From Ehretia macrophylla (taxonomy: Eukaryota > Streptophyta > Magnoliopsida > Boraginales > Ehretiaceae), in the NCBI GenBank assembly GCA_037974665.1, contig CM075768.1, positions 7,031,501 through 7,095,500 of the forward strand: a DNA stretch of 64,000 nucleotides. The letters run 5' to 3'. This document shows positions 32,831 through 45,752 of this stretch, piece after piece. Made by a program: the position numbers and the translations under genes. The notes under the pieces were generated by a model. That model was not told the origin of the DNA. It did not search any database and saw nothing but the letters and a program-made list of their open reading frames with translations. Positions within the stretch are counted from its first letter, which is position 1; every line of letters starts with the position of its first letter.

Positions 32831-33397
32831 TATATTTAAGACGAGAAAGTGTATTCTTAGCCATTGCACTTTTTTTTTTTCTAACCTATGATAATCAATG
32901 TCTCCCAATTAATACACCAGAATGTTACCATTGCCTGATGCTTCCACAGTAGTTACTAACACTTTATATTTTTTGAACATATGTCCTATTCTTGTAATTT
33001 TATCTTCTTTTTATTTTTTTATCGGTGACAATTCCTTAGTTGATAATTTCCTTTCTCTAATAATTTTATGTAATGGCTTTGACTGATGTGAAATCCAAAG
33101 CTAAAACTCTAAGATACTAATGTAGTCAAAGAGTTAAAACAAAATTGAAATCATAAAGGATATTTGTTTTGTGGTCGTTTGATATGCGTGGAAATTGGAA
33201 ATCATCCAAGGAGGGGAAGTAAAGAAATTCATAAACGTCCCTCATCTTTGCCCCTTATATATTTTGTTGCCAAAATGATTTGTGTCTTCTATCATTCAAA
33301 ATATATAATTAACCAACTCCCGTGAGGAGTATATTTTATTATGCTTAATAATTTCACTAAGTAAAGAGTTTTTGTAACCAAGTCATGCATGCATGTA
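32831..33397. other. Spacer with a short R1-like stretch
   Basis: No gene is visible. 33135-33165 (ACAAAATTGAAATCATAAAG) resembles 29200-29230, next to R1 copy 3, over about 34 bases. The match is too short to assign. Confidence 0.35.
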
Positions 33398-33610
33398 CCT
33401 TTTAAGGAAGGTGCCCTTGGTATTGGGACGCTTTGGGATATTAGCAAAGTTGTTGCCTTTCTAAAGCTTTTCTGGAGATTATACTCTATGAAGAACACTA
33501 TTTGGAGTATATGGGTTTGGACCAATTACATTAAGACCAAATGTATCTGGAGTAATTCTGGACCATGAAAGTCCCTAGTGATGCCTGTTGGTGTTGGAGA
33601 AAAATTATAT
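33398..33610 (+). pseudogene. Second LINE fragment
   Basis: One frame encodes FKEGALGIGTLWDISKVVAF and then NTIWSIWVWTNYIKTKCIW. This lines up with CRKIEEGGLGTKRLSDLN and KTIWTEWVYANHLKDILIW of the LINE at 26.8-28.5 kb. A stop codon (TGA at 33566-33568) interrupts it. Only about 210 bases of the post-RT region remain. It is an independent and older LINE remnant. Confidence 0.8.
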
Positions 33611-33790
33611 ATCAAACCCTTCTCTAATAGTTTGAACTTTTAGATGAGGTGGTCACATAGTATGGTATTAGATTCTAGGTATAACCAAATGGTCTTGAGT
33701 TTCGCTTGCGAGAGTGTATTGAAAATAATAAATCATATAACAAACTCTTTTGTAACAATTTAATATTTTAAATGTGCTTGTCACTTAATA
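33592..33790 (+). mobile_element. TRIM-like miniature LTR retrotransposon
   Basis: Two similar direct repeats of about 71 bp (33592-33662) and 76 bp (33715-33790) both start with TGT, contain CAAAC/YCTT-type wording and end GTCACWTARTA. They enclose only about 52 bases. Directly after the first repeat is TGGTATTAGATTC, close to the initiator Met tRNA primer-binding site TGGTATCAGAGC. This is the plan of TRIM/SMART elements. The first few bases of the left repeat could equally be LINE sequence, and no clear target duplication is readable. Confidence 0.55.
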
Positions 33791-34486
33791 CTCCTTGGCT
33801 ATCATAAGATGGAGTATTACTCATTGAAACACAAGTGAAAGAAAAGGAGATAAGAAAAAGAAACGAGCCTTGTCTTTGGAGGACAAACACACAATTGGTT
33901 TGAAAACTTATGACCTATTTGAAAATGTTATTCTTGGTTTGTAAAATAGTTTTTAATACAATTTTAAAAAATGATTTCTAAAATTAAAAAAATAAAAATT
34001 TGTTTTTGTAGAATTGTTTTTTGAATGAGTTTTTGAGATGAAGCGCGAGAGAGCGTGCGTTCGTGTGTTTTTTTGCTAAATGATGTATGATCGTGTGTTT
34101 GTTTGTTTTTTTTTTGGTCATCGTGTGTTTGTTCTTGGTTCTAAGTTCTTGGTTTATGTTTGAGTATGTATGTTCTTGGTGTTTGAGAGTGTGCGTTCTT
34201 GTGTGTTCTTGGTGCAACCACTATGAGTGTTTATATTTCGGGGTGTGTGTATCGAGAAGAGAGAGACTGAGAGAGAGGAATGGGTTAATTTTTAGGTAAT
34301 TTTTTTTAACAAAGTGAAAGTGAAGAGACTAAAATGCCCACAACCTTAAGGCTTTGTTTGTTGAAACTTAATGTGATGGGAGAGTTTGGGTAAAACAAAA
34401 AGCTCATGGGGGAGTTTGGGTTTTAAACAAAAACTCATGGGGTAAAATGGTATTCACTCAAGTTTAAACATGTGCTAAGCCACATG
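33791..34486. other. Spacer with GT-rich low-complexity sequence
   Basis: 34050-34260 is rich in GTGTGTT and TTCTTGG, giving spurious frames on both strands. 34370-34460 contains two loosely repeated AACTCATGGGG-type units, similar to subterminal repeats of small DNA elements. No gene is recognised. Confidence 0.45.
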
Positions 34487-37400
34487 TGTGATACCCCGAA
34501 CCAGACATATAATTAATAAAATCTAATTGCATTCTATTAAGTATTATCTTAAATGCTAGCATAGAATTATGTATTTATTTTACTTAATTTGTTCATTTTA
34601 AGCATTATTTTTATATTATTTTAAAATATTCAAATAATAGTTAAATTAATTATTTAAAATAAATATTAGCTAACTTATTAATTATAATACTCGGTTTCAT
34701 TTTTTTTTTTTTGACTTTATTTACTTTGTTTTCAACTAATTGAGATAGTAGCTCCGAGCCTGAAACCTGAAAATTTTCTGTTTCTTTTTTTGAATGCTAT
34801 ATTTTTTCCTTAATACTTGCTATTTTAGATGCATACGTTCATTGAGTTTGCTTGCATAGCATATCAGGAACAACGGGAAAAAATTCATTAGTGACCTTAA
34901 TTAAATAGTGAAAAAATTCAGCATTTTAATTTTGTATTTTGCTTTGTTTTTGAATTCATTTAACCCACCTAGCCAAGTTACTTGACCCAATAACATAACT
35001 CATTGACCCAACTTAAACTCTTATAACCCAAAATCTCTCAAAAAATACTCAAAAATGGTAAAAAAATCAGCCAAACCCCCATATACGGGAGTAGTATATT
35101 TTTTTGCAAAATTGTTATAGTTGGTCATTTCCATCCATTCCAAGCTTGAATCTTGAGTTCTTGAACATGTTTAAGCCTTCTTCAAGCTTCTCTAGCCTTG
35201 TGTGGTAAGAATTTCATCTTACTTTTGTATTTAAAAGTTTTGCACATAAACTTTATTTTTATGATTTGTTGAGATATTGCTTGGGTTATGCTTGTTTATG
35301 CTTAAATTACTCTCATTTATGATCATACAGCACACTTTTGTGGTGAGATAGTATTTTGAATAGTTGAAAATGAAGTTGGAGCTTTGGAGAAGATGATGAA
35401 TAATAATTTTCAAAAATTTTGAGGTTTTGGTGTATTTTGTGTTATGAGATTGAATTAATGGTTTCTATAGGTGCTAATGAGCATGAATTAATGATTGTAT
35501 ATGATTGGTTTGCTTGGAATTGGATTAAATTTGCATAAATAGCTTGATTTACAAAGGGGTTTCGGGTGAAATGCGAACCCAGGTAGAATTGAACATTATA
35601 TTTGGTGTTTATACGGTGAGAAAGTGCTAAATGTGTGGTTATGTCACCGAATTGAACATCGGTTAAGGTACTTGTAGTTAAAACATATAAAGGGCGATTT
35701 TCGAGTTTTTGTAGTAAACGTAAGTTAAAGTGAGGTTTTGTAGCATAGAAACTCAACATAAAGTGACTAGATTTGAGTGATAAAATCGGATTTCTAGTAT
35801 TGTAACTCATTTGGATGTGGTAGCTTGTGAAAGTTGGAGGAATGAATAGTATTTTGTTGGATAATGCTGAATTGCTTGGTTCAATGCTTGTAGTAGTTGC
35901 CTTAGGTGTTATAATGAATAGATTGATGCTTGGAATTGCTAGAATGTGATTTGAACTTGTGGAGGGTTGATTGGGTATAAAGGGCCTTTTGGTGTACTTT
36001 GGGCCGTGTGAGTGTTTGAGTGCTATGAAGAGCTTGGTCGTGATTCATTGGTGACTATGGAGTGTCTAGAGTGATTATAATGTGTTACAGATGGCTAGAT
36101 TTATGGTTATGGAGTATAAAGGGCCATTGGAAGAAAGCTAGATTGATTGTTAGTAATTGAGTTGAATTGATTAGCCAAGTGTTTAATCTTGATGCTTTGG
36201 TGTAATGGATTTGAGTAGAGTGGGGCATTGGAGTGTTTTAATGAGTAGTTGGGGATATTTTAGATTAGAGTTGCAAGTTTGATTGCTTAAGTGAACAATG
36301 TTACTTTTAAGTGAATCACTAAGCTAGTGGTTATTGGTGGTAAATAGGGATTACTAGAATTTGGTTAAAATTGGAGCATTGAGCTAAAGTAATGATTGTT
36401 AGGTATATTGCTATCTTGAGGGAATATGATCAGTTAAGTGCCTTTGAGTCAAGTATGTGTTAATTGCATATTGATTTCTATCGGAAGTATGATTGCATAT
36501 GTACCTTGTCTTTAATGGAGTAATTATGCATGATCTTCCATTTATATTGATTGTATTGTTACTAATTGAATTCTATAGCCTACTTATGAGAGTGTTAAGT
36601 ATGGTTGTATTAAAATATGGATGTTTGAAGAGATTCTAGAAATAAGGGCTATCTAGTTATGTTAGAGGCTACGAAGTTAACTTTTGAGGGCCAATGGCCA
36701 TGCTTAATATGGATTGACTAATGGGATTCTTAGAATGTTTAAATGAGTAGTTTTAGTGATAGTTTACAGTGGAGTTGTGAGTTTGATTGCCTAAGTGTTA
36801 GTTGATGATTATGAGATGTTAAGGGAGTGGATTTAGTGAATAGCATGACTTAATGCTACTCTTTTTGTATCCTAATTGGAGGGATTTAGCTAAATTCTCA
36901 GAGGTTTGGTTGTAAAAAGTGAGGGACCTGCATCCTTACGTGCATTATAGTTTATTTCCTTGCTAAAAGAATATATTGTTTAGTATAATTGCGTAATTGA
37001 TATATGCTTATTGTTAGCTTAGAAAGAATACGAATAGCTTAAATGTAAATAAACAAGATTGTATTAAGAGTTGTTAGTTGTCATTATACAATTGAAAGAC
37101 TAAATTGCTAACTAGAAGTAGGGATGAGGTAACAAGTTAAAGGCTAATGAGTCAGTTATTTATAGGTATTAGGTGTTATGTTACAGTTTTGGTTACGAAT
37201 GCTTAGAGTATAAATAAAATTATGAAGTGTTCTTGTGAAGCTAGTTCACGTGGTATTGTGGGTTATTTGCTAAAGTGTTATATTTATAAGGATAAGCTAG
37301 AGATTGCATAATTGAGCCAATTCAAGAAGGTTGGAGTGAATTTAAGCTATTTTCTTACATGCTTGGTTTAATCTAAGGTGAGGGAGTCTTCATCTCTTCT

Positions 37401-38573
37401 GTGCATCTTAACTTGATTTATTGTTTCTAAATTGAAGTATTTAGTAATTGATAAAGTTTATATGTATTATTTTACTTGCTATCTTGAGTCTTTTCGTGTT
37501 ATTTGTGATTAACTACGAAGGCGGCCTACTTTGTCGTTCATCTTATGTGGTATTTGATATTCATGGCTCTCATGATCTTGACTCGGGGTTGCACAACCTT
37601 TTCAGACATGGTAGTGTCGAGAAACAGGGGCGGCATCGGGCTTGCCGTGCTCCCTCGACTACCATGGTGCCTATTCTCTTTCTCTCGCTGAGTATACTTT
37701 ACTACCCCGGAGGCGTGGTTCACCTCGTTGGGGCATATGGACCTACCTTAGGAGAAAGGATCGTAGGATCGGGGTACATCCGGAGTACCCCATTTGGAGG
37801 AATAAGGGGTTTGTCGGCACTTGCTTGGAGATCTTGGCTCGTGGTTCGTGGTTGAAGACAAAAGTGAAACCGTATCCTTTTTATACGTAGTTAAATATTT
37901 GTCTAATTAACTTTGTTATTTTGTGTTGTATATGTTAGTATCCTTGTTGTATCTCATGAAAACATTCCTTGGTATGCTGCATCACCTCCCTCACTGAGTA
38001 TACATGTTGTATACTCACCTTTGTTTCTAACACCTTTCAGGATTAGGGCTACCAGAGGTAGAAAAGAAGGCTCGAGAGTTTCGTGATTGATTATGCTGGC
38101 TTACGTGATTTTTCATTGAATTTAGTTTTGTAGTTGTAAAGTTAGGTTTAGAATGTATTGTTAGTTATGAAGGGCTTGTAATGTTGTAATAACTTGTAAA
38201 CTTTACTTTATTGTCTAGTAGCTGCATGCTTGCATGTTTTGACTGGTTGACATACTTAAGTTATAAGAAAGGAAGCTAGATAATATTAGAGTAGTATGAT
38301 AAGTGAAGTTATAATTATAGACGTTCAACAGTTAATGAATGCATGCTTGTGTGTCTTCAATGTTGGGATCCAAGGCTTGGAGTTTGTTGTATAAGATAGT
38401 TTTGGTGGAGGGGATGAATGAGTAGAGTTAGATCATAGTTTTGTGGTTATAAATATTGTTTACAAGTTTTTAATTGTCCTATAAACAGGGGAGACTCCTG
38501 CCGTTCCTCTCATTTTTTGTGACTTCGGGTATTAGATCGGGGCTCCGTTCTCGTAAGGGATCGGGATATTACA
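34487..38573 (+). mobile_element. Solo LTR, 4.1 kb (gypsy-like)
   Basis: Starts TGTGATACCCCGAACC and ends GGATCGGGATATTACA, flanked by the perfect duplication acatg (34482-34486 and 38574-38578). It carries the shared LTR block on this strand near 37610-37860: GGGCTTGCCGTGC, GGATCGTAGGATCGGGGTAC and GCTCGTGGTTCGTGG. It is a plus-strand relative of the LTR at 39937-44576. Predicted frames inside it are incidental. Confidence 0.9.
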
Positions 38574-38600
38574 ACATGCACTTGGAGCGTGGAGAGGGGT

Positions 38601-38632
38601 GTTGGTGGTGGTGGTGGTGGTGGTGGTGGGTG
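38601..38632. repeat. (GGT)n microsatellite
   Basis: About ten GGT units followed by a G-run, next to the right duplication of the solo LTR. It produces a poly-tryptophan spurious frame. Confidence 0.85.
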
Positions 38633-38855
38633 GGGGGATCTATCAAGCCAAATGACAGATGGAATTCAAATAGCTCGATCAACCTTCAATTTGGTGGAAC
38701 ATTGCGTCTATCCCATCACCATCTTCTATTTCTAGCTAAAAATCATAAAACACAGTGTTTGACAAGAGTAAAATGAACTGTAAGGAATTGTGTTTGTCTA
38801 GGCGTGTGTGTGAAGAGAGGTAGACGAAGTGGGAATTGTGCATGCACAGATAATG

Positions 38856-39927
38856 GAACTTGGCTCCTCTACAATTCAATTCTCTACAATTTTATGCAAT
38901 TATCATTCCGATTAATACCACGTGTCATTAAATATCATCAACAAACTATATTAATTTGGCTAAATTAGTTTTTCAACTATAATTAGAAAGCATTAAATGC
39001 CAAATCTAAACCTCCATATTTAATTAGCAAAATAAATATAGAAGCCATATTTAACTTTTGAAGCCATACTTTTTTTTGCTCCAAAAAATATTACACGAGC
39101 ATTTTTTATGGCAAATGGTTTATGGTCTTTAAAGTCTTAAGGAAAAAGATATTTATTGCTTTAATTATAGGTTCAACCAAAAATGCACAAAGTTAAAGTA
39201 TGAAAAATAAATGGTCTTTAAAATCTCGAGAAAAATCTATAGAAATTGGACAAAAAGAAAATTAAGCCATTAGATTTTTACTCCAAGAAGTCATACAATT
39301 TATTTATTTTTTAAATAAAAATGAAAATAAAAGAAGCCATATAATATTTTCTCCAACTTGTTTAGTGAAGCTTAAAAATTCTTACAATTCCGGCTCATCA
39401 TTTAGAGAGAAAGTAACAAAGAGGTAGCATTTTTATTGTTATCATTGAAGCAATGATAGCAAAACAACTTCAAATGAAGTTCATTTACACAATTTTAGAG
39501 ATACCCAATATTTGTTTTTACTTAGATCACATTTCAACACAGCAAATCAATTATTTTTCTTGCTTCTCTGTCTTGTTCTTTATAAAGCTCCAAACTTTTT
39601 GTTTATTTCTTTTGTTTTTTTGTTTGAGTTAACTCGTATTGATAGTAGAGTTAGTAACTTTATTTGTGATTATTTTAAACTTTAGTGAATCGTTATTCCT
39701 GGGGCATGAATGGATTTTTTTTTTTAGAATCATATGTTTCCATATTTATTTTGCTAATTAAATATGGTAGTTAAGATTTTGGTATTTAATAGTTTTTAAC
39801 CATGGTTGAAAAATTAGTTTAACAAGATTAATATAGTCCGTATATGATATTTAGTGAGACTTGGCATTAATCAGAATAACTATTGCGTGGAATTATAGAG
39901 AAAAAAAATTATAGAGGAGCCAAGTTC
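38856..39927. mobile_element. MULE-like element with about 190-bp terminal inverted repeats
   Basis: It is 1,072 bp. The left end GAACTTGGCTCCTCTA is matched by the right end on the other strand, and the inverted match continues about 190 bp (CTATATTAAT; CATATTTAATTAGCAAAATA). It is flanked by cagataatg (38847-38855) and taggtaatg (39928-39936), a 9-bp duplication with two differences. No transposase is seen. Long inverted ends and a 9-bp duplication fit Mutator-like elements. Confidence 0.78.
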
Positions 39928-39936
39928 TAGGTAATG

Positions 39937-42900
39937 TGTAGCACCCCGATCTCTCACGAGACCGGAGCCCCGATCCCAAATTCCGAGGGCACGAAAAATG
40001 AGAAAAAATAGACGGAGTTTTTTCTATTTCTAGGCCTACCCACAAACCTGCACACAGGACAAATAGCCACAAAGACAATGTATACCTTTCACAGTCAACC
40101 CCAAGCTTCATTAATATAACCTCCTCTAGTCCTAAAGACCATCCGAGCCTTAACTATGGCAAAATAACATACAAGCATACAATTCATCAACTGCTGAAAT
40201 TCTATGTCATAAAACCGCTTATCTTACCACTCTAATCTTATCTAATTTACTTTCTTATAATTTAAGTCCTCCAACTAACTTCCATTAAACACAAGCATGC
40301 AGGTTATTAGGCAATAAAGTAAGTCCTTAAGTTATTACATGTCATCTTCTAACTATTAACTATTCAAGACTTTACTTAAAATTACAATCCTTCTAGAATA
40401 ACATAAATACATACAAGTCCCTAAGGTCTCAAAATAGAACATGTATACACAACGGTTGCACATCCTTCACACAAGCCATCCAAGCAAGCCAACCTCAATA
40501 GATAATCACTCAAGGCAACTGAAAGCACTTCAAATCCTTCGCGTTAAACCTGAAATGGTTGGAAAAAGGGAATGAACAAACAATATTTCCTAGTGAAGGA
40601 AGGGAAACAGTTATCCAAGGAGTTTTCATAAACTTTTGTGCAATGCAACAACTAAACAAGTAATTCAAGTAATACAATATAGCAAGACAAATAAGTAAAA
40701 CAATAAACACATTTAAAAGGATACAGTTCATCTTCTTGTCTTCAATCTCAATCCACGACCTTGATCTTCGATAATAATAGCTGGCAACCACTTTATAACT
40801 CCAATGGGTGTACTCTGGATGTACCCCGAATCCTACGACCCAAGTTTCCTGAGGTAGATCCGTATGTCCCAACGAGGTGATCCGCGCCTCTGGGGTATTA
40901 GAGTATGCCTCATCAAGTAGGAAATAGGGATCATGGTAGCCGAGCTATACCGACAGCCTGACGTTGTCCGTAGTTTCTAGACATTACTATACCCGTAAGG
41001 TTGTGCAACCCGATATTCGATCACGATAACTCAAGCAATGACAATATAATTCAAGAATCACATATACGAGGGACAACAAAGTAGGTTGTCCTCAATCATA
41101 ATACAACAAGTAATAAGATCATATAAATTCAATCAATTAAACTAAATCATATAATTTGAGAGCAATAAAATAAGCTAAGATGCACAAAATGAATGAAAAC
41201 TCTCTCACCTTCGATTACACTAAATACGCAAGACAATATATTAGATTTCCTCCAACCCTCCTTGAATTAGCTCAAAGGTGCAAACCCTAACTTATTCATA
41301 TAAGTATAATACCTAGCCATCAAGACTTAGTATAGTACTATGCAAGTAAACTAGCATAATACTTTAACAATTAATTATACCGATTCCAACTTAAATATTA
41401 TACATATTCAATACACGACAATAGAAGTTATAGAATCACTTATATAGTTCATATTATTACATAGGAAAAGATATGCATTCAATAGGTAATAGAGAGATTA
41501 ACTATTTACATGTAAACACGAAGTACTATGACATATTACTAGCATCTACAAGTTGACACATAGTTCTACACAACCATGTATTAACTCTATTCTTAGTAAA
41601 TCAACCAAACATTAGAGCTTTTGGTTTCTTATAAAGTTTTCTCATATAAACAAGAAATATTTCAATAGAATAGATATATTAAAAGCAATTCAGTTAACCA
41701 TTAGTTAAAGTAGTACAAGCTCATCATTAAGTTAGCTTATAATTAGTGACAACTTAAGAACTTCTCAGTTAACAATTCAAGTCTAAACAAAAGATAACTT
41801 CACAAGGCATGAAAGAGTTGTCTTAACTAGTACACTAGAATTTGATGCATTTGAATTAAAGTTTAGTTAATTCAACTATCACATGTTCATAAATTGTTCA
41901 AGATTTTTATCCTTTACAGTTTACATATAAAGCTAGTTCACTTTCACTTAAATTTAGCTAGCTATAGAACAACTTAGAAATATTTCTCTTAAGAATCTAA
42001 AGTTAATAATATTTAAGATCCATAAGGTTCAAGGAATATTAAACATATTCTTTCATATGGTTTACCTTTCCCTTCTAAGTGTTTGCTAGTTGCAAAGTAT
42101 AAAACCATTGTGTAATTTAATAGCACTTGGCACATTTGCTTCCAATTCATAATTTTTATAGCTATACTTAACTGTCCATTTCCAAATAATTTAAAAATCA
42201 AAGTAAACATTAGAGTATAATCATATTCATCATAACACTATGTAGCTATTCTTATATAGATAGTGTGGCATTCTTTAACTCTAATCATTTAATTTTATTT
42301 AAAAGATCTTGCTTTCTATCTAATTACATCATTGAGCGAGAACACAACTAGGTTAAGATCTTGAAACCAAAGTATATAAACGATAAGACACATTTTCTTG
42401 ACAAATAAGGGAAATTGACCAAATAAGTTCATTTTCAACACTTAAATAATAGAATATAGACATCTTCTAGTGTTCACGTAGGCATTCACATAAACATGTA
42501 ACACACAAACATTAGGCATTGTACTAAGTCCTTAACAAGCCCTTGATTTCTCACAACTAATCTATGCATATTTAACTAGTGCGCTTCAAAGGTGATGTGT
42601 CTTTAGTACGCTATACTTGCATTATTCAACTAAGACTTAACGTTATGGTAGAAACATCTTAGATTCTCAAAAGGAAAGTCCTCTGCATTACACTTCACAT
42701 AAGTCAATTAATTTCACATAACTAATTCATAATAAAATTCAATAAATATATTATAATTATCATATGATTCAAGTTACGTATATGTGCATCGAGAATTCAC
42801 ATTTTTACCATCTAACGAACTCAACCCATAATGTCAATTATCAAATTAGCTAAACAACCTTCAATTCCTAACAGGAGCTTGACTTTATTCGATTCATAGC

Positions 42901-44576
42901 CTATTCTATTGAGTCCCATATGCCCTTTTTTTTTTATCTATAAACGTATATCTTCGAGTGTAGATGAATTTAGAATCAAACGGTGCCTAATTCTGAGTTA
43001 AATTCAATAAATTATGACCTTTCCCGTGCAACCGCACAAACCGACCAGTAGCAGCGATTTTCAGGACACATTTATAAAATGGCTAGATTGGAGGGTTAAA
43101 ATGTTAGAATTAGCCTTAGCTTTACAAATCAACATTTGTTCTAAACTTCCTAATCTAGCAGCTATGTACATTTCGTTAATTTTCGAGCACATTTACTATT
43201 TCAAAAGGGCTCTAGAACACAAGGCCAGTAGACTGTCCGAATTTGCACTTTTGCTCTACTTCTTCCTTTGGCTACTTCCTTACTTCAAACTAATTCAAGG
43301 CATCAAAGTAACATGCAAAACCCTTCTAATCTTCATCTAGGACTTACAACAAACACATAGACTTCACTCTCTTAAGCAAGCTAGCAATTCAACATCTACA
43401 TAAGCAAATGAGCAATTCAAGTCTTCAAAATCAATCTTTCATCACGTAAATCTAGCTTTGCATGCTTTAGAAGTTTGATCAACTATTTACCATTTCATTT
43501 CTACTCACATCTAACATTATAACAATTAATATGCAAAAGGAACACAACCCTCACCTTTAAACATGCCAAATATGCAAGAAAGTTCATGATTCTAGCTTGA
43601 TTCCTATCTTTTCCTTCCTTTTCCGTCGGATGCTCACTGCCTTGTTCCTTTTTTTTTTCTTCTTTTGGTTGGTCCGATTATGGTGGTGGTGTGAGAGAAA
43701 AGAGATATTTTGTTTGTGTGTGTGCATATAACCGTGTGTGTGTAGGTGATTAGTTAGCTTTTTATTTTGTATTGTTTTGTTTAGTTAGGTTTTTTTTTTT
43801 TTTTTTTTTTTTTTTTGTGGTGCTAATGCTAAGTCAAAAAGTCAAGAAGATAATGGAAGATTTTAATACCATGTGTTGGTTTTCTAGTTCGCTAGATGGT
43901 GAGGATCATGCCCTAAAAGTTAGTTTTCTAATTCGCTACATGGTGAGAATAATGCCCTACAAATAAAGTAATGCAAATAAATGATACGGATAGTAAAAAT
44001 AAATCATTTAAATATAAATAGAATAACTATAATAAAATAGTGAGATAATTATTTCATGTAAATTATTTGGATGTAAGTTAAATAATATCAATTATTAAAA
44101 TAATCGAATAATTCATTCAATTGCGGGCCCATCTTCTCGTTCGAATAGTAAAACGACATGTAAAATAAATTTAATAAATAAGATAGTAAAATAATTGTCC
44201 CGGGAAAAACTATTCAAATAAAAATTAAATAAATACAATAATGAAAATAATAAGTTAATTACTTCACATAAATCAATTAATAGTAACTAAATAAGTGTAA
44301 TTGGTAAAATAATAAAATAATTATCTTCGGGTTCGGGCTTTATATTTACATAGTGAAATTAAATCATTTTAAACATTAGTAATATAAATTCTACTAAGTA
44401 AGATAATAAAATATTTTTTTTCTTTCCAAACAAGTCAAATAAATAATTAATTAAATAAACAAATAAAAATGAATGCAAACAATTATTGTGGCACAATTTT
44501 CAATAATTATGCAATTAATAAAAATAAATACAAGCAAGTTAATATAATATCCATATGCCCAGTCCGTGGTGTCACA
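39937..44576 (-). mobile_element. Solo LTR, 4.6 kb (gypsy-like)
   Basis: Starts TGTAGCACCCCGATCTC and ends GTCCGTGGTGTCACA, flanked by the perfect duplication taatg (39932-39936 and 44577-44581). The shared LTR block lies near 40750-40990: GGATGTACCCCGAATCC at 40817 and a degenerate GCCTGACG block near 40957. It is related to the plus-strand LTR at 34487-38573. It inserted inside the 9-bp duplication of the neighbouring MULE-like element and so is younger than that element. Confidence 0.9.
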
Positions 44577-44634
44577 TAATGTGTCTGTGCATGGGAAAGG
44601 AAAATGATATATGGATTAAGAGGAAAGTGTAGAA

Positions 44635-45100
44635 TGTGACAAACTTGTATTTTATTAACAACATTATGGTACATTTATAATACATACAACCTTGTAGACA
44701 GAATGTACAAGGATTGCAATCGAAACAAACAATCAAGATAAGAAATGTAAATACGACAACAGATAACCAAGTTTAAAGTAATTCAAAGTGAGAGTGATGT
44801 TATCCGTTATTAGAAAGAGAAAGAGGAAAGAAGAGAGAGGACCTCAGCTGGAGTTTCCGTTCCTTGGATACGACGCCCCAAAAACAAGAAGATGACAATA
44901 TGCTTTCATGAGTTTGCTCACTAGGCAAAAGAATTGTGTTTGCCGACTTTCCAGTTTTCTAGAAACTTTTCTCCAGTTAGGAATCTCTGTACATCTAGCT
45001 CTATATATATAGGAATAAATTTATGGTAGCTATTTACAAAGATCAAGGTTACTGCTAAGTTCTAACTCAAAAAGCCTTAAATGAAACCTATAAAGTGGAT
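44635..45100 (-). mobile_element. Possible copia-type LTR remnant
   Basis: On minus the stretch has an LTR-like order: a TATA box (CTATATATATAG, about 45000-45012), then about 350 bases on an AATAAA signal (about 44654-44659), and an end reading AGTTTGTCACA at 44635. The start is not clear and no target duplication was found. It could also be the 3' region of an unrelated gene. Confidence 0.35.
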
Positions 45101-45117
45101 GGCCTGGGGAGAGTATT

Positions 45118-45465
45118 TTTTGAAGAAAAATGGAGGCCTAACAAACTCTAAACCATTAAATGGCATAATAATGTCAGTGTGAACAGTTATGAAACAGAGT
45201 AATTATTAATTGCATTAATCATGTTCTTACTTACAACTTCAACCACTTTTATTTTTCAGTCCAAAGAAGAAATAAAATCAAAGATCGTTTTACGGTTCAC
45301 GTCTCACTTGTTTTGCTCAATTACACTTCTCAATTCCCCTTATAAATTCTTTTGCCGTTTTTCTGATTTATTTATTATTTCTTTGTTGCACATAAGACAA
45401 GTAGGTAATCACTAGAATATATGATTATGAACATATTGACAAAGGCTTCCGCCAAAATCTCTGAA
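45118..45465 (+). repeat. Dispersed repeat R1, copy 4
   Basis: Same orientation as copy 1. Shared wording includes AGGCCTA, ACCATTAAATGGCAT, TTCAACCACTTTTATTTTT and TTGTTGCACATAAGACAA. It is more diverged than copies 1 and 3 and ends near GCCAAAATCTCT, short of the part holding the small frame. Confidence 0.65.
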
Positions 45466-45527
45466 CAGGATCCGGATCAGGATCCTAGGTATTAGAGAAG
45501 ACAAATATAGGAGAAGATCCGGATCCT

Positions 45528-45752
45528 AACTATATATAGGCAACGCAAAGAAGCAAGAATTTGAGCAAACATAATGGTCATTAATGTGCAGATTGTTTTA
45601 CCAAAATACAAAAAAAAAAAAAAAAAAATGTGAAGATGAGAATTGCGGCATTGATCCAAGCTAAGCAAAAAGGTACCTATATATAGGCAACACAAAAAAA
45701 AAAAACCAAAACTCTGACCAAACATAATGGTCATTAATGTGTAGATTGGAAT
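45528..45752. repeat. Two direct repeats about 147 bp apart
   Basis: 45528-45597 and 45675-45752 share TATATATAGGCAAC, ACATAATGGTCATTAATGTG and AGATTG. Each carries an A-run of different length. Probably a local duplication. Confidence 0.65.

Noticed and set aside
34087-34299. Cysteine- and valine-rich small secreted protein
   Set aside because: The composition comes from GT-rich low-complexity sequence; no stable start context or conserved copy.
37448-37890. Overlapping frames of 80-135 codons
   Set aside because: They lie inside a solo LTR, in its GC-rich conserved block; the same block gives spurious frames in the LTRs near 2.4, 19.4 and 23.9 kb.
38474-38776. Frame with a poly-tryptophan run
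   Set aside because: It reads through the end of a solo LTR and a (GGT)n microsatellite; not a gene.
44635-45100. Definite solo LTR
   Set aside because: Promoter-like and polyadenylation-like signals are in order, but one end and the target duplication could not be found, so it is listed only as a possibility.
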